Position numbers and translations under genes: made by a program. A stretch of 14,666 nt of DNA, from contig JAHKZS010000049.1 in NCBI GenBank assembly GCA_020626545.1, positions 1-14,666 on the forward strand. Reading direction: 5' to 3'. Below the pieces are notes generated by a model. The model saw only the letters and a list, made by a program, of their open reading frames with translations, searched no databases and was not told where the DNA came from. Below, one piece after another: positions 5,900 to 13,504 of the stretch (the stretch's first letter is position 1; every line of letters starts with the position of its first letter). Origin of the DNA: a bacterium. Its GTDB lineage: Bacteria > Bacillota > Clostridia > Oscillospirales > Acutalibacteraceae.

Positions 5900-7273
5900 A
5901 TGAAAACTACTAAGAAGATTTCAGCAGTTTTACTCGCTGTACTCTTTATCTTATCAATGATTCCGTTCGCTGTAAGCGCGGCGTCACACACTCTTACCGT
6001 AAAGCTCGAATACCCCGACTATACAGTAAATGTTTACCAGATCGCTACTGTAAAAGACGACGGTACATACCTTATCACAAACGATAACGCTCCCGCCGCT
6101 GTTAAGAATCAGGTAAGTGCGGCTGAAACAAGCACAGTTGCTCTCTTTAACGCTCTCGAGGCTGATACTGCTACAACATATCCCTCAAGCGGTACTATGA
6201 CAACTACTTCCGCCGCTTCCTCACAGACTAAAGACTTTACACTCGACCCCGGTCTTTACTATGTTAAGTTCACAGCTTTAAGCTCCAAGAACGCTACTTA
6301 CGGCAACTCTCTCGTAGTTATTGATAATCAGAACGTTACTCTCGATATTAAATCCGAGGGCAAGGTAACCGAGGGCGAAGCTTCCGTACACAAGAAGATC
6401 GTTGAGGACGGCAGCGAAATTACAAGCACAACTACAGGCACACTCGATACAGTTGAGTTCAAGCTTTCCGCTACAAGAACAGGTTCCGCTAAAAACAAGC
6501 TTTCCGAGTATGAAATCCGCGACGTAATGGACAGCGGTCTTTCCGCGAGCGACGTTAATATCACAAGCGTTGAGTACGAGGACGGTACTAAGATTACAGA
6601 CTACAAAAAGAAAACCGCTTTCACAGATACTAACAAAGACGGCGAAAACGTTAATTACACATTCGCTGTAGCTATCGGTTTCGATACTCTTAACGGCGCC
6701 GCTTTCTATACTCACTCAAACATCATCGTTAAGTATACAACAAAGCTTTCCGCGAGCGCTGTTCAGAAAACTAAGTACTACAACCACGACGACCTCTATT
6801 TCAAGAATAAATCCGACCAGGTTTCTAAGGAGAGCGGTGACACAGTAGACGTTGTAACTTATAAGCCCCAGCTTAAGAAATATGTAGCAGGCGGTACAAC
6901 TCCTCTCGCTGACGCTAAGTTCAAGCTCTATAAGAGCGACAAGGAAACTGTTATCGGTTACGGTAAATCCGACGCCGACGGTAACGTTGAGTTCTATAAG
7001 GAAGAAGCTCTCACAAACAAGCTCTACGTTAAGAAGGGCACATACTGGGCTAAGGAGTACGAAGCTCCCGCGAATTACAACCTCAACAACTCCTGGGTAG
7101 AGCTTTCCGAGGACAGCACAAACTACCTCTACAACGGTACAGTTTACAACACTCCCGTTAAGCTTCCTAAGACCGGTGACGTTGGTACAATGGCTATCAC
7201 ACTCACAGGTATCGGACTTATCCTCGCTTCCGGCGTAATGTTCATCGTTTTAAGAAAAAGAACATCTAAGTAA
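5900..7273 (+). CDS. Major pilin (LPKTG, isopeptide-forming fimbrial shaft subunit)
   Basis: This 457-residue protein has the size and order of a SpaA/RrgB-type shaft pilin. A signal peptide ends near AVSA (24-27). An N-terminal domain runs to about 155, a central D2-type isopeptide domain (about 160-315, starting at VHKKIVEDG) follows, and a C-terminal Cna-B domain (about 320-420) carries a degenerate E-box, YWAKEYEAPANY (382-393). The sorting signal is LPKTG (422-426), a hydrophobic helix and RKR. No canonical YPK pilin motif is evident; Lys151 or Lys322 are only candidates for the linking lysine. AGGAG at 5885-5889 is 10 bases before the ATG. The gene lies 25 bases after the adhesin. Its codon use differs from its neighbours: threonine is mostly ACA and serine TCG is rare or absent, which suits very high expression. 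Polymerisation by the class C sortase encoded downstream is the expected route. Confidence 0.92.
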   Translation: MKTTKKISAVLLAVLFILSMIPFAVSAASHTLTVKLEYPDYTVNVYQIATVKDDGTYLITNDNAPAAVKNQVSAAETSTVALFNALEADTATTYPSSGTMTTTSAASSQTKDFTLDPGLYYVKFTALSSKNATYGNSLVVIDNQNVTLDIKSEGKVTEGEASVHKKIVEDGSEITSTTTGTLDTVEFKLSATRTGSAKNKLSEYEIRDVMDSGLSASDVNITSVEYEDGTKITDYKKKTAFTDTNKDGENVNYTFAVAIGFDTLNGAAFYTHSNIIVKYTTKLSASAVQKTKYYNHDDLYFKNKSDQVSKESGDTVDVVTYKPQLKKYVAGGTTPLADAKFKLYKSDKETVIGYGKSDADGNVEFYKEEALTNKLYVKKGTYWAKEYEAPANYNLNNSWVELSEDSTNYLYNGTVYNTPVKLPKTGDVGTMAITLTGIGLILASGVMFIVLRKRTSK

Positions 7274-7287
7274 TATTTAAACTAAAC

Positions 7288-7318
7288 TTCGGCGGTCGGC
7301 TTTATGCCGGCTGCCGAA
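7288..7318 (+). promoter_or_regulatory. Strong intercistronic stem-loop between pilin and sortase genes
   Basis: A 13-bp stem (7288-7300 with 7306-7318) has two wobble pairs, no mismatch and a TTTAT loop. It is followed by AAAAG and not by T, so it is not a classic terminator. A second AT-rich stem, TGAAAAATA (7331-7339) with TATTTTTCA (7357-7365), lies just before the sortase ribosome binding site. The likely role is 3' protection or processing of pilin mRNA, lowering sortase output relative to pilin. Confidence 0.6.
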
Positions 7319-7386
7319 AAGTATAAAGGCTGAAAAATAGAAACTAAATTAGCTTTTATTTTTCAACTTTTATAAAGGATTTGTAT

Positions 7387-8277
7387 ATGAAAAAACGACT
7401 TCCGCTTATATTTATAATACTTGTGTTTATAGTAGGAGTAGGGCTTTTGTCCTATCCGCTTGTAAGCTCTGTGATTAATAATATCGACGCTAGAAACTCC
7501 GCCGGGGATTATTTGGTGGAGAGTAAGGCTATGCCCGATAAAGAGATAGAAGCGCTGTTAAAGGACGCTCGAAAATATAATATGAGCCTTACCGATAACG
7601 TAATTCTTACCGACCCGTTCGACGAAAAGGCTTACGCTAAAATCGGCGCTAATTATAATAAGGTGCTCAATCACCGTAAGGACGGCGTAATTTGCTACGT
7701 AGATATTCCGAAAATCGACGTCTATCTTCCCGTATTCCACGGAACCGAAAAGGCTACCCTCGCTAAAGGCGCGGGACATCTCGAGAATACTTCTTTCCCG
7801 ATCGGCGGTAAAAGTACCCACAGCGTTATCTCGGCTCACTCGGCTTACCCCGGGGAAACGTTCTTCGACTATCTTCCCGATTTAAAGAAGGGCGACGTTT
7901 TCTATATCCACGTATTAGATCGCACCCTGAAATACGAGGTTGACCAGATTAAAGTCGTGCTCCCGAGCGTAGTTAAGGATATGTATATCGAAAAGGGTAA
8001 GGACTACGTTACGCTTCTGACCTGTACTCCGTACACGATTAATACCCACAGGCTCTTAGTCCGCGGAAAGCGGGTTCCTTACTCTAAGAACGAGCCGGAA
8101 AATTCCGTAAGCTCCACGAGCGCCGTGAATATCTTCGAGGACGGATTTTTCTTCTTCGGTTATAAACTCACCGTTCCCGTTATGGCGGGTATAATCGGCG
8201 GATTTGTACTGGCGGTAATTCTTATCGTCGTATTCGTCGTAAAACGCGGCGGGAAAAAGGGGGAGAGGTATGAATAA
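7387..8277 (+). CDS. Class C (pilus-polymerising) sortase
   Basis: This 296-residue transpeptidase is membrane-bound by an N-terminal helix (about 5-27) and a C-terminal helix (about 262-286) followed by KRGGKK, as is typical of class C. The active site is complete: His151 in SAHSAYPGETFF, Cys213 in TLLTCTPYTINTHR, and Arg222. A lid motif Asp76-Pro77-Phe78, which covers the active site in class C enzymes, is present. The ATG at 7387 is seven bases after AGGA; an upstream TTG at 7381 is too close to the ribosome binding site. The enzyme would cleave the LPKTG pilin between Thr and Gly and join it to a lysine of the next pilin. It overlaps the next sortase by 8 bp, so the two are translationally coupled. 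Confidence 0.95.
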   Translation: MKKRLPLIFIILVFIVGVGLLSYPLVSSVINNIDARNSAGDYLVESKAMPDKEIEALLKDARKYNMSLTDNVILTDPFDEKAYAKIGANYNKVLNHRKDGVICYVDIPKIDVYLPVFHGTEKATLAKGAGHLENTSFPIGGKSTHSVISAHSAYPGETFFDYLPDLKKGDVFYIHVLDRTLKYEVDQIKVVLPSVVKDMYIEKGKDYVTLLTCTPYTINTHRLLVRGKRVPYSKNEPENSVSSTSAVNIFEDGFFFFGYKLTVPVMAGIIGGFVLAVILIVVFVVKRGGKKGERYE

Positions 8278-9019
8278 AATTCTCAAAAGAACCCTTATAA
8301 TTTTCGCCTGTCTGCTTCTTGTGACGGGAATAGCGCTTGTTTTGTATCAGCCTGTTTCGGTTGAACTCGGAAAAATGGAAGCTAAAAGTATAATCGAGGA
8401 GTTCGACAAAACTTATAAAGCGGTAAATAATAAGAAAAAGAATACGCCTAAACCTAAGCGGAAAGGCTCAGCTTCTTCGGCTATGAACGTAGACGTTAAG
8501 GCGCTTAAAAAAGCTTCGGTAAAATATAACAAGAGCCTGCTCGATAACCAGGGCACCGTTGATACCAGCGACTACAGTAAAGCCGCGCTCAACCTCGGCA
8601 AATACGGCGTGACTAACGGAGTGTTCGGATATATCTCCGCGCCCGCTATAAATATGTCGCTTCCGATTTACCTCGGCGCCAATAACAGCCTTATGAGTAT
8701 CGGCGCGGCGCATATGTGCAATACATCCCTGCCCGTTAATATGGAGGATACTAACTGTTGTATCGCCGGACATACAGGCTATAGAGGACGGGTTTTCTTC
8801 GATAACCTGCGCCAAATGAGCGTCGGCGACGAGATAAAGGTTAAAAATTACTGGCAAACGGTAAAGTACAATGTAATTGATACGAAGATTATAACCGATA
8901 AACAATCCGAGGATTTTTATATTAAAAAGGGTAAAAAGCTTCTTACCCTTATGACCTGCGTTTCCAACAACAAAGGCGGTTTCGACCGTTTCCTTGTAAT
9001 ATGTGAAAATAAACATTGA
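8270..9019 (+). CDS. Second, divergent sortase (class C-like core, no lid, no C-terminal anchor)
   Basis: This 249-residue sortase has one N-terminal membrane helix (about 7-26) and the full catalytic triad: His168 in AGHTGYRGRVFF, Cys230 in LTLMTCVSNN, and Arg240. Compared with the preceding enzyme it lacks the DPF lid and the C-terminal helix, ends shortly after the catalytic Arg, and has ten rather than nine residues between Cys and Arg. A lysine-rich linker (54-65) follows the membrane segment. Three further cysteines lie near the active-site His (150, 163, 164). The start codon is inside the end of the class C gene with a GGGGGAG ribosome binding site. The likely role is processing the NPKTA adhesin or anchoring finished pili to the wall. 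I could not assign it firmly to class B, C or D. Confidence 0.85.
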   Translation: MNKILKRTLIIFACLLLVTGIALVLYQPVSVELGKMEAKSIIEEFDKTYKAVNNKKKNTPKPKRKGSASSAMNVDVKALKKASVKYNKSLLDNQGTVDTSDYSKAALNLGKYGVTNGVFGYISAPAINMSLPIYLGANNSLMSIGAAHMCNTSLPVNMEDTNCCIAGHTGYRGRVFFDNLRQMSVGDEIKVKNYWQTVKYNVIDTKIITDKQSEDFYIKKGKKLLTLMTCVSNNKGGFDRFLVICENKH

Positions 9020-9028
9020 GGTGATTAA

Positions 9029-12000
9029 ATGAAAAGATTTATATCTATTGTACTGACAGCTATTATCGCGGCGTCTGTTTTCAGCGCGGCAATTCCGGCG
9101 GGCGCCGTTTCGGACGATTACTACGAGAACGGCTTCTACTTTAAGCTCGGCGAAGATAATAACGCGACTGTAACGGGTACTGACTTAGACGACGTTTTCC
9201 TGTATATCCCCGGCGACCTCGAAAACGGTTATCAGGTTACCGCTATCGGTGACGAAGCGTTTAAGGGTAATCTTAAAATGGAGTCCGTTAGCTGTGAGTC
9301 TGACCTCGAGAGCATAGGCGAATACGCCTTTGAGGACTGTTCCCATTTGGCTAAAGCTTCATTCGGCGGACAGGTCGGCTCTATAGGCAAGGGCGCGTTC
9401 TCGATGTGCTCCTCTTTAAACGAGGTTAATCTAAGTAAGAACGTCAGCTCAATCGGCGACGGCGCGTTCTTCTTCGACGAAAAACTTACCGCGTTCGGAT
9501 TCCCGAAAAATCTCGAGAGCGTTGGTGAATACGCGTTCGCCTTTTCGGGCGTTACGAACGTTATTATGAATAACAAGATTAAAACTATCCCCGAAAGGCT
9601 GTTTTACGGCTGTAAATCCCTGCGCAATATCGCGCTTCCAAAAGACCTCGAAACTGTCGGCGACTATGCTTTTACAAAATGCGAAGCCCTCGATATCGAC
9701 TCTTTCCCGAGTACGCTTAACCGAATCGGAAAATACGCGTTCAGTAATTGCGGTTTTTCTTCGATAGACTATAACGGCGCTATAATAGGCGAGGGAGCTT
9801 TCTCGAAAAATAACGATACAATCGAAGAATTGAGATTCTCCGATAACCTTAAAAAAGTCGGCAAGCTCGCGTTCTCGGAAACGAGAGTAACTAACGTTGA
9901 GCTTCCAGATAATGTAACCCTCGAGAACGGAGCGTTCGCCGCTGTCTCGACCGATAAATATTCTTTAAAAGAAACAAACTCAAAGTATATCTGCGACGAC
10001 GGAGTTGTTTATACTAAAGATAAGAAAACGCTCGTGTATTACCCTCAGGATAAGGGTTCGGCCGACGCTTCTGATGACGAAGCCGGCTATACTTACACTA
10101 TCGCGAATAAAACCGAAGCTGTCGCGCCCTGCGCTTTTTACGGCTCGAATTATGTTTCCGAGGTTAAAATGCCCGATTCCCTAAAGACAATCGGCGATTA
10201 CGCTTTTTATCAGTCGAGCTTGAAAACCATTACCGTTCCCGATTCGGTAAAAAAGCTGGGCGAATACTCTTTCGCTAATAATTCAGGGATTAAAAGTATT
10301 GACCTCGGCTCTGTCGAGGAAATCGGCGATATGGCTTTCTTAGCCTGCGCCGAAGAACCTGTTACGGTTAAAATCCCCGATACACTTAAAGCCTTTAACC
10401 CCGACGCGTTTATCAGCTCGGGAATTAAGTTCGACGTTGACGAAGCTTATAAGGCGGTAGACGGAGTTCTCTATTCCGCCGACGGAAAAACGCTTCTCTG
10501 CTATCCTAAATCCGACGATACCGAGTTTAAAATCCCCGACGGCGTTGAGGAAATCGCTCCGAGAGCTTTCGCGCTCAACAATACGGCGCTTGAGTTATCT
10601 ATCCCCGAGAGCCTAAAAACTATCGGCAAAGAAGCTTTAGAATACTTTATCAGCTACGAAGAAGAATACGAGGATTTAAAGTTTAAGGACGGAATGTATC
10701 TTATCGGCAACGTAAGCGCTGAGGTAAAGGACTACGCTTCCAAGCACAATATAGGCGTGTTTACCGAAAAGCCGTCTCAGAATATCGAATCCGTAACATT
10801 AAAGGGCAAAGAAACCGCGGACTTTACTATAAAGGGCGCGGATAAATCCGACGTAGTTTATACGTCCAATAACGACAGAATCGCTTCGGTTTCCGAAAGC
10901 GGTAAAATTACAGGACTTAAAAAGGGTACTACTTACGTAACCGCGGCGGTAGGAACCTCTTACTTTAAAGTTAAGGTTAACGTAACTTCCGACAGCGGCG
11001 TTAAATACACAGGCTTTGACGACAGCGGCTATTACAGAATTACCCCGAAAACCTACGACCAATGGCGTAAAAATTACCTGAAAAACAATCAGTATATCGT
11101 CGATAATTATAACGAAGCTTCCGACGAGACAGCTATGGGAGCTTACCAGAGCGAAGATTATTATATGGCGATGGACGGCGTAACCTACGACGGAAGCAAC
11201 TTCTACCAAAAGGCTCTCGTCGATTACGGTAAAGATTTCGAGCCGATGATTTCTATGCTCAATCACGCCTGTAATACAGAGCTCGCCCGCCATAAAAACT
11301 CCGACAGCTTAGTTCTCTACAGCGGAGCCGAGCCGTACGCTTCGAGATTGATCGCGGGCGAAAATAATACGATTAAAAGCCTTAGAGAAAAGGTCGGCAC
11401 AACTTTTAAACATCCCGAATACGTCAGCACTTCTCTGTCCCCGAATGTCGCTAATGATTTCTACAGCAAGGGCGAGGGCGTTATGTGTATTATCTACGCC
11501 GAAAAATCAGCTCTCGATAAAATCCCCGCGGGCTTAATCGCGGCTATGCACTCCGATTTCGAGTATGAACTGCTCTTTGCCCCGGGCAGTGAGTTCGAGG
11601 TTGTTGACGCGGGCGTGCGTTGGTTCGAGAACAGCGAATGGAGAAAATCCGACGACGAACCCGTGAGCAACTACCAGCGTTACGTAAAGCTCAGGCTTCT
11701 CGGCGGTAAGGATACTCCCGACAAGCGCCCGACTCCGAGTATAAGCCTTACTAAAGCGCCTAAGAATATGTATCTTAAACAGACAGCTGATCTAAAGTAC
11801 AGCTTTAAGAATACCTACGACCACAGCGCAACCTTTACGAGCAGTAATACTAAGGCAGCTAAAATCAGCAAGAACGGTAAGATAACCGCCTTGAAAAAGG
11901 GAACGACTACTATCACCGTTTCCAATTCCGAGACGAAAACTTCGTTTAAGCTCACGGTTAAAAAGCCCTCGCTGAATATTACCAAGCGTACTGTTAATAA

Positions 12001-12181
12001 GGGCAATACCTTTAAGCTGAAGGTAAAAGGCGGAGTAGGCAAGGCTAAGTTTAAATCGAAATCTAAAAAGACAGCGTCCGTTTCTAAAAAGGGCGTTGTA
12101 AAGGCTAAGAAAAAGGGCAGTACTACTATTACCGTAAAGACTAACGGAATTACCTTAAAGTGTAAGGTAAAGGTTAAATAA
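9029..12181 (+). CDS. Secreted BspA-like LRR protein with Big-type repeats and an ADP-ribosyltransferase-like domain
   Basis: This is a 1050-residue secreted protein. A signal peptide ends near AGAVS (24-28). Residues 65-580 are a BspA-type (LRR_5) leucine-rich array of roughly 23-residue repeats built on IGxxAF. Big_2-like domains follow at 585-655 and 905-977, with a third, lysine-rich and lower-confidence one at 979-1050. Between them, about 660-895 fits the ADP-ribosyltransferase exoenzyme fold: LYSGAEP (763-769), STS (800-802) and the glutamates of EYELLFAPGSEFEV (845-858), matching the STS and ExE motifs. The first motif normally contains Arg; here Ser765 occupies it, so catalysis is uncertain. 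There is no LPXTG and the C-terminus is strongly basic, suggesting charge-based retention at the surface. The gene starts nine bases after the sortase, so it belongs to the pilus operon. LRRs of this type commonly bind proteins or host surfaces. Confidence 0.85.
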   Translation: MKRFISIVLTAIIAASVFSAAIPAGAVSDDYYENGFYFKLGEDNNATVTGTDLDDVFLYIPGDLENGYQVTAIGDEAFKGNLKMESVSCESDLESIGEYAFEDCSHLAKASFGGQVGSIGKGAFSMCSSLNEVNLSKNVSSIGDGAFFFDEKLTAFGFPKNLESVGEYAFAFSGVTNVIMNNKIKTIPERLFYGCKSLRNIALPKDLETVGDYAFTKCEALDIDSFPSTLNRIGKYAFSNCGFSSIDYNGAIIGEGAFSKNNDTIEELRFSDNLKKVGKLAFSETRVTNVELPDNVTLENGAFAAVSTDKYSLKETNSKYICDDGVVYTKDKKTLVYYPQDKGSADASDDEAGYTYTIANKTEAVAPCAFYGSNYVSEVKMPDSLKTIGDYAFYQSSLKTITVPDSVKKLGEYSFANNSGIKSIDLGSVEEIGDMAFLACAEEPVTVKIPDTLKAFNPDAFISSGIKFDVDEAYKAVDGVLYSADGKTLLCYPKSDDTEFKIPDGVEEIAPRAFALNNTALELSIPESLKTIGKEALEYFISYEEEYEDLKFKDGMYLIGNVSAEVKDYASKHNIGVFTEKPSQNIESVTLKGKETADFTIKGADKSDVVYTSNNDRIASVSESGKITGLKKGTTYVTAAVGTSYFKVKVNVTSDSGVKYTGFDDSGYYRITPKTYDQWRKNYLKNNQYIVDNYNEASDETAMGAYQSEDYYMAMDGVTYDGSNFYQKALVDYGKDFEPMISMLNHACNTELARHKNSDSLVLYSGAEPYASRLIAGENNTIKSLREKVGTTFKHPEYVSTSLSPNVANDFYSKGEGVMCIIYAEKSALDKIPAGLIAAMHSDFEYELLFAPGSEFEVVDAGVRWFENSEWRKSDDEPVSNYQRYVKLRLLGGKDTPDKRPTPSISLTKAPKNMYLKQTADLKYSFKNTYDHSATFTSSNTKAAKISKNGKITALKKGTTTITVSNSETKTSFKLTVKKPSLNITKRTVNKGNTFKLKVKGGVGKAKFKSKSKKTASVSKKGVVKAKKKGSTTITVKTNGITLKCKVKVK

Positions 12182-12198
12182 AACTTAGATAAGAAAAG

Positions 12199-12227
12199 CG
12201 CGGAGGTATTTAGCTTCCGCGTTTTTT
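12199..12227 (+). terminator. Intrinsic terminator of the pilus operon
   Basis: The stem CGCGGAGG (12199-12206) with CTTCCGCG (12214-12221) has one wobble pair, a 7-base loop and a run of six T (12222-12227). It starts 17 bases after the last stop codon and ends the operon. Confidence 0.9.
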
Positions 12228-12264
12228 AATGAGTAGATTGTCACAAAAAAAGTTGCTTTTAGTA

Positions 12265-12294
12265 TTGTTTTTAATACGTAAAGTATGGTAAAAT
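12265..12294 (+). promoter_or_regulatory. Putative promoter of the STAS-kinase/permease unit
   Basis: TTGTTT (12265-12270), an 18-bp spacer and TAAAAT (12289-12294) with an extended-10 TG at 12286-12287. Two identical 10-bp palindromes, AATAATTATT, at 12292-12301 and 12312-12321 are exactly 20 bp apart and straddle the expected start. The ribosome binding site GGGAGG (12322-12327) is five bases before the ATG. Confidence 0.5.
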
Positions 12295-12332
12295 AATTAT
12301 TTGTATGATGTAATAATTATTGGGAGGAACTT

Positions 12333-13469
12333 ATGTATAAAATAAAAGGTAAGATTGACTCGAACAACGCGGCTGAGTTCGAGAAAGAGATTATGGCGGT
12401 AAAGCCTAACGAGATTGACGCGTCCGAACTTGAGTATATCTCCAGCGCGGGACTTCGTGTACTTTTAAAGCTTACGAAGTCTGTCGGCGAGGTTAGTATA
12501 TTAAATGTCACAAACTCTGTCTATGAGATTCTTGAGGTTACGGGATTTACTTCTATCCTAAATGTAAAAAAGGCTCTGCGTGAGATTTCCGTCGAGGGCC
12601 GCGAGAAGATAGGCGAGGGCGGAAACGGCGCTGTTTATCGGCTCGACGAGGACACTATAGTTAAGGTCTATAAGTCTAAGGTCGGTTTGGAAGAAATCGA
12701 CCGCGAGCGTAATTACGCTCGCACAGCGTTTATGAACGGTATTCCGTCCGTTATCGCTTACGATATGGTTAAGGTCGGCGATTGTTACGGCGTAGTGTTC
12801 GAAATGCTTAAATCGGATACTTTAGGACACGCTATGAGGGATAATCCCGAAAAGCTCGAGGAATATACCGACAGCTTTGTCGAGCTCGCTAAAACTCTCC
12901 ACACGACCGAAATGCCCGACGGCAGTATAGACCGTGTTCAGACTGTATATCATCATCTTGTTGATAACCTCGGCGAGTGGTGTTCCGACGAGGAGATTGC
13001 GCTTTTACACGGTATCGTGGACGAAATTCCCGAAGCGAATACTGTTATCCACGGCGATTTTCACCCCGGTAATGTTATGATTCATGACGGCGAGCTGGTA
13101 TTGATTGATATGCCCGGTATCTCGATGGGACCGCCTGTGTGCGACCTTGTAGCCGCTTACCGAGATATGATTTCAGCTCCGCAGGGCAGGGAGAAAGGCG
13201 CTATCGAGTACAGCGTAGGTATGTCCCCTGATTTAATCTTCAAGGTTGGAAATATGTTCTTTATGAAATACACGGGTATTTCCGACCCCGAACAGCTTAA
13301 AGAGTATTTTCAGAAACTCGGACTTTTATTAGCGTTTAATGTTGTATTGACCTGCGGTTCAGGTTCGCCCAGAGCGACAGCTCTCGCGCCTATGCTTATG
13401 GATAAGCTTCTCAGAGGAGTTGTAATACCTAACGAACAGACTGTAAAATATCTGTTTAAAACTATGTAA
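12333..13469 (+). CDS. STAS (anti-anti-sigma-like) domain fused to an aminoglycoside-phosphotransferase-like kinase
   Basis: This 378-residue cytoplasmic protein has two parts. Residues 1-85 are a STAS domain with the phosphorylation-site region DASELEYISSAGLRVLL (29-45); Ser37 or Ser38 matches the serine that anti-sigma kinases phosphorylate in SpoIIAA-type proteins. Residues 88-378 are a protein-kinase-like fold of the APH/choline-kinase superfamily: glycine loop IGEGGNGAVYR (93-103), catalytic Lys111 in VKVYK, catalytic loop HGDFHPGN (240-247) with Asp242, and metal-binding Asp259 in LIDMPG. The kinase part resembles an uncharacterised family known from Fibrobacter and clostridia (TIGR02172-type, by recall). 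The substrate is unknown; small-molecule, protein or self-phosphorylation of the STAS serine are all possible. It has its own promoter and precedes a permease by 35 bases. It is not evidence of drug resistance. Confidence 0.8.
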   Translation: MYKIKGKIDSNNAAEFEKEIMAVKPNEIDASELEYISSAGLRVLLKLTKSVGEVSILNVTNSVYEILEVTGFTSILNVKKALREISVEGREKIGEGGNGAVYRLDEDTIVKVYKSKVGLEEIDRERNYARTAFMNGIPSVIAYDMVKVGDCYGVVFEMLKSDTLGHAMRDNPEKLEEYTDSFVELAKTLHTTEMPDGSIDRVQTVYHHLVDNLGEWCSDEEIALLHGIVDEIPEANTVIHGDFHPGNVMIHDGELVLIDMPGISMGPPVCDLVAAYRDMISAPQGREKGAIEYSVGMSPDLIFKVGNMFFMKYTGISDPEQLKEYFQKLGLLLAFNVVLTCGSGSPRATALAPMLMDKLLRGVVIPNEQTVKYLFKTM

Positions 13470-13504
13470 GAGATTAAATTCTGATAGCGGAAAGGCGGGT
13501 GGAT

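Noticed and set aside
7331..7365. AT-rich hairpin as a terminator of the pilin transcript
   Set aside because: The T-run is in the stem and is followed by CAAC; sortase genes downstream have no other promoter that I could find, so full termination here is unlikely.
10799..11293. Long antisense open frame (164 codons) opposite the ADP-ribosyltransferase-like region
   Set aside because: A shadow of the real gene's codon pattern with no start signal or domain; similar shadows at 3706-4026, 6278-6715 and 8468-9016 were dismissed for the same reason.
12333..13469. Aminoglycoside resistance gene
   Set aside because: Only the kinase superfamily fold is shared. The STAS fusion and neighbourhood point to a regulatory or metabolic role.
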